Positions 15,930 through 17,834 of a stretch of 17,834 nt of DNA are shown piece after piece (position 1 is the first letter of the stretch; every line of letters begins with the position of its first letter). The notes under the pieces are model-generated. The model was given only the letters and a program-made list of their open reading frames with translations. It was not told where the DNA came from and did no database searches. Both the position numbers and the translations under genes were made by a program. This stretch comes from Geosiphon pyriformis (taxonomy: Eukaryota; Glomeromycota; Glomeromycetes; Archaeosporales; Geosiphonaceae): contig JAAOMT010000578.1 of assembly GCA_016748015.1 (NCBI GenBank), forward strand, positions 36,711 to 54,544, read 5' to 3'.

Positions 15930-17470
15930 TTCAAATTCAAATAGAAATATATCTGAAAAGTTGGTATTTTGAGCAATTTGGACTAATGGAATAGTATTGT
16001 TAGAAGGGTTTAATCTTGGTGCTGCAACTTTATCTTTAGAAAGTGCAGTTTGTTAAAAATCTGATTCTTTTGGTATTGTAAGATAACTGGATTGAGTGTG
16101 GTAGTAATTGGGTCTTTACTGACCAGAATTTCGAGAAACCAACTAGTTGTTTGAGTTGATTCTGTTATTATTATTATGGAATTAATTTTGGGTTGTGAAT
16201 TGGTTTTGTTAAATCAATCTTTGGACAGGTACTTAATATTGTTGTATAAGTAACTGTTAATACTATTGAATTGGTAAAAGTTGTTGATATTGTTGCTGGG
16301 AGAAGGTTGATAGTAACTGTTTTGCTATTGGAATCTTGAGAAATAGTAGACTGGTAGTAAAGGCTGATAATGAAATTGCTATGTTGAAAAGTAACATTAA
16401 TTACTCCTGTTTTGTTGGTTTCTTTGTGGCTTTTTGCAGTCTTGTTTCCAATGTCCTAGAATTTCACAATAATGACAACTTTGGTTTTAACTGTTTAATA
16501 ATAATGGGTAGTTGGTTTGGTTTTGTTGTTGTGGTGGTTAATATTTTTGTGTTTATTGTTGCTGTTGTTAATAGTTTTCAACCTTTTTTGTAAGCTGATC
16601 AATTTTTTCTTCAGCTGCTGAGCTGGTTTCTTTAATAGCAAAATTCACAAGTTTGATATGGTTTGCTTCTTCTATTGCTATTTTATAGTTTTTTGCATGT
16701 CTAATAACTATTGCTAAGTCTTTTAGAGCAGGTGGGCAAACTTTTTTGATCAATTTGTCTTTTAATTCTGCTATAAACTGATCCAAAATCTGGGCATTGA
16801 AATAGTATTAATTGATTTCCAATTGTCAAATTTGTCTAAGAAGATTATTAAATCTTCCAAGATAAGTTATAACAGTTTTAGATGTTTCTTGTTTGATATT
16901 GTAAAAGTGATTTTGGAGAATGATAAAAGTGTTGTTGTTAGTGAATTGTTATAAGAAAGCATTTTTGAATGCTTGCCAATTTTTAAATAGTTCTTCTAAG
17001 TTTTCAAACCATTCTCCTATAATTTTTTGAAGAAAGTATGAAATTGCTTTAAATATTTTTGCTGTATTTTATTTATTTGCATCTTCTGCTTTCTGGACTT
17101 TGTTAAGCCATTTTTGAAAGCTGGTATCATTATTTTCACCAGTAAATTTGGAATTTTTGCAATATAAACAGTTGCCATTTTTTTTTATTTTCTGTAGTTT
17201 TTTCTTGTTCTGATTTAGTTTCTTTACTTTCTAAGTTTTTTAAATGATTACTTTTATTTTTTTGTAAATAATTAATAATATTAGTGCTGGTTAATATTGG
17301 TTTTTGCTGTTGAGTAAGACTTTTAGGTGACTGAAAATCTTCTGGTTTGAAGAAACAAATAAGTGGTGAACTTGGTGTTTATGGTTGAGCAAGTGAAATT
17401 GGAAATGGTATAATAAAAAGTAATAATTTAATGCTGGTTCCTTGTTCAGGTGTTTGCAAGTATTTGGCAG
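15930..17470 (-). pseudogene. E2 gag (capsid, zinc knuckle, Gln-rich tail)
   Basis: From the right: an N-terminal stretch abutting the arm (KYLQTPEQGTS, SLTQQQKPILTSTN, NHLKNLESKETKSEQEK), a frame change at a nine-base homopolymer near 17178-17186, then capsid sequence KFTGENNDTSFQKWLNKVQ (about 17090-17150), EWFENLEELFKNWQAF, KQETSKTVITYLGRFNNLL, and a 72-codon open piece (16568-16786) with LDQFIAELKDKLIKKV at its start, AKNYKIAIEEANH and TSSAAEEKIDQLTKK. These are classic retrotrans_gag features. A Gln/Asn run leads to an intact zinc knuckle CHYCEILGHWKQDC (16436-16477, CX2CX4HX4C). The tail to 15930 is Gln/Thr-rich. Stops cluster in the Gln-rich parts. Confidence 0.8.
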
Positions 17471-17820
17471 TGTTACCAATAGAATTTTAGTTATTAACTA
17501 GCATGAAATTACTCTCATAATTCCTATTATTAATTAGCATACATTATTATTAATTCGATTATTACTTATTATTTAACCAAATTATCAAATATCATTACTT
17601 AATTAATAATCAGATTTGTACTCTAGAAATTAAGATAATCAAATTACACAATACTCTGAACCATTTAACATAGTCAAAATTCGCCGAAATTAATGAAAAT
17701 TTGCCGAAATAATCAATAGTTCAGTGAAATAACTTGTAAATTTGCTGAAATATATCTTAAGTTCACCCAAATTGTAGCAAAGAGAAAAGTGCAAGTTCAA
17801 AAACTAGTACCACAACAAGT
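17471..17820 (-). repeat. E2 right inverted terminal repeat (350 bp)
   Basis: On the plus strand it runs from TGTTACCAATAG to CTAGTACCACAACAAGT, i.e. the reverse complement begins ACTTGTTGTGGTACTAG like the left arm. The two arms have nearly the same length (350 and 349 bp). It sits directly upstream of the gag coding sequence, where the 5' LTR would be. The reading frame of the gag N-terminus stays open for a few codons into the arm. The base pairs outside it (17821-17834) are TATATAAAAGAAGA. Confidence 0.9.
17670..17773. repeat. Iterated ~21-bp motif in the right arm (core TTCGGCGAA)
   Basis: The mirror of 9863-9966. Read on the minus strand the units are AATTTGGGTGAACTT, ATTTCAGCAAATT, ATTTCACTGAACT, ATTTCGGCAAATT, TTTCGGCGAATTT. 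The intact palindromic core lies at 17680-17688 (plus strand TTCGCCGAA), with the next copy at 17700-17708, again 20 bp apart. Preservation of the array in both arms despite about 13% divergence suggests it existed before insertion. Confidence 0.7.
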
Positions 17821-17826
17821 TATATA
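17821..17826. repeat. Candidate 6-bp target-site duplication, right (TATATA)
   Basis: Directly follows the outer end of the right arm and matches TATACA at 9811-9816 except for one C/T transition. Six base pairs is at the upper edge of what Ty3/gypsy integrases usually produce (4-6). The low-complexity sequence makes a chance match possible. Confidence 0.5.
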
Positions 17827-17834
17827 AAAGAAGA

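Larger units (their letters stand above)
9817..17820 (-). mobile_element. E2: Ty3/gypsy gag-pol element bounded by inverted terminal repeats
   Basis: The element is 8,004 bp with coding modules on the minus strand: gag (15930-17470), protease, Cys-rich module, dUTPase, RT, RNase H, integrase, tail, polypurine tract. The ends are a 349-bp arm (9817-10165) and a 350-bp arm (17471-17820) that match each other only after reverse complementing. A normal LTR element would have them in the same orientation. Candidate 6-bp target duplications flank the arms. RT YLDD, RNase H Asp/Glu/Asp, the gag zinc knuckle and the integrase HHCC ligands are retained, but stops and frameshifts show that this copy is not functional. 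It lies where the 5' terminal repeat of E1 should be, so it is probably nested in E1. Confidence 0.75.

Noticed and set aside
9817-17820. E2 as a DIRS-type element because of its inverted terminal repeats
   Set aside because: It encodes an HHCC/DDE integrase with GIDLV and FDQGTHF motifs and a protease, and no tyrosine recombinase was seen.
1-17834. CRISPR arrays, tRNA or rRNA genes, bacterial operons
   Set aside because: No regular spacer-repeat arrays, cloverleaf candidates or ribosomal signatures were seen, and the coding content is eukaryotic retroelement remnants.

Overview
The window is very AT-rich and CpG-poor eukaryotic DNA made almost entirely of decayed retroelements, all on the minus strand. 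I see no intact host gene, rRNA, tRNA or CRISPR array. The protein remnants (Ty3/gypsy polyproteins with an internal dUTPase and a Cys-rich module, plus a LINE-type C-terminus) resemble families I recall as abundant in arbuscular mycorrhizal fungi (Glomeromycotina, Rhizophagus type). That assignment is from memory, not from a search.

Layout. 1-420: AT-rich, no gene seen. 421-1740: 3' part of a non-LTR (LINE-like) ORF holding one reading frame of about 440 codons, broken only by stops. About 1862-9816: Ty3/gypsy element E1. Read from its 5' side at the right, its order is gag, protease, Cys-rich module, dUTPase, reverse transcriptase/RNase H, integrase, C-terminal tail, polypurine tract, then a terminal repeat at the left. 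9817-17820: a second Ty3/gypsy element, E2, with the same module order and strand.

E2 is the striking object. Instead of direct LTRs, its gag-pol interior lies between two arms of about 350 bp in INVERTED orientation (9817-10165 and 17471-17820). By eye they are about 87% identical and end in ACTTGTTGTRGTACTAG. They are flanked by a near-perfect 6-bp direct repeat (TATACA / TATATA). The left arm sits directly against a polypurine tract, as a 3' LTR would. Each arm holds about five ~21-bp iterated motifs around the 9-bp palindrome TTCGGCGAA. So a retroelement coding region is packaged in DNA-transposon-like ends.

History inferred: E2 apparently entered the 5' terminal repeat of E1, and E1 lies against a truncated LINE. 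E1 has lost key residues (RT YLDD to YLDN, the second integrase Asp to Asn, protease DSG to DSK), nearly all by changes readable as C-to-T or G-to-A. This points to methylation-driven or RIP-like decay. E2 keeps RT YLDD, the integrase HHCC ligands and two of the catalytic integrase residues, but carries stops and frameshifts. Neither element looks able to move on its own.
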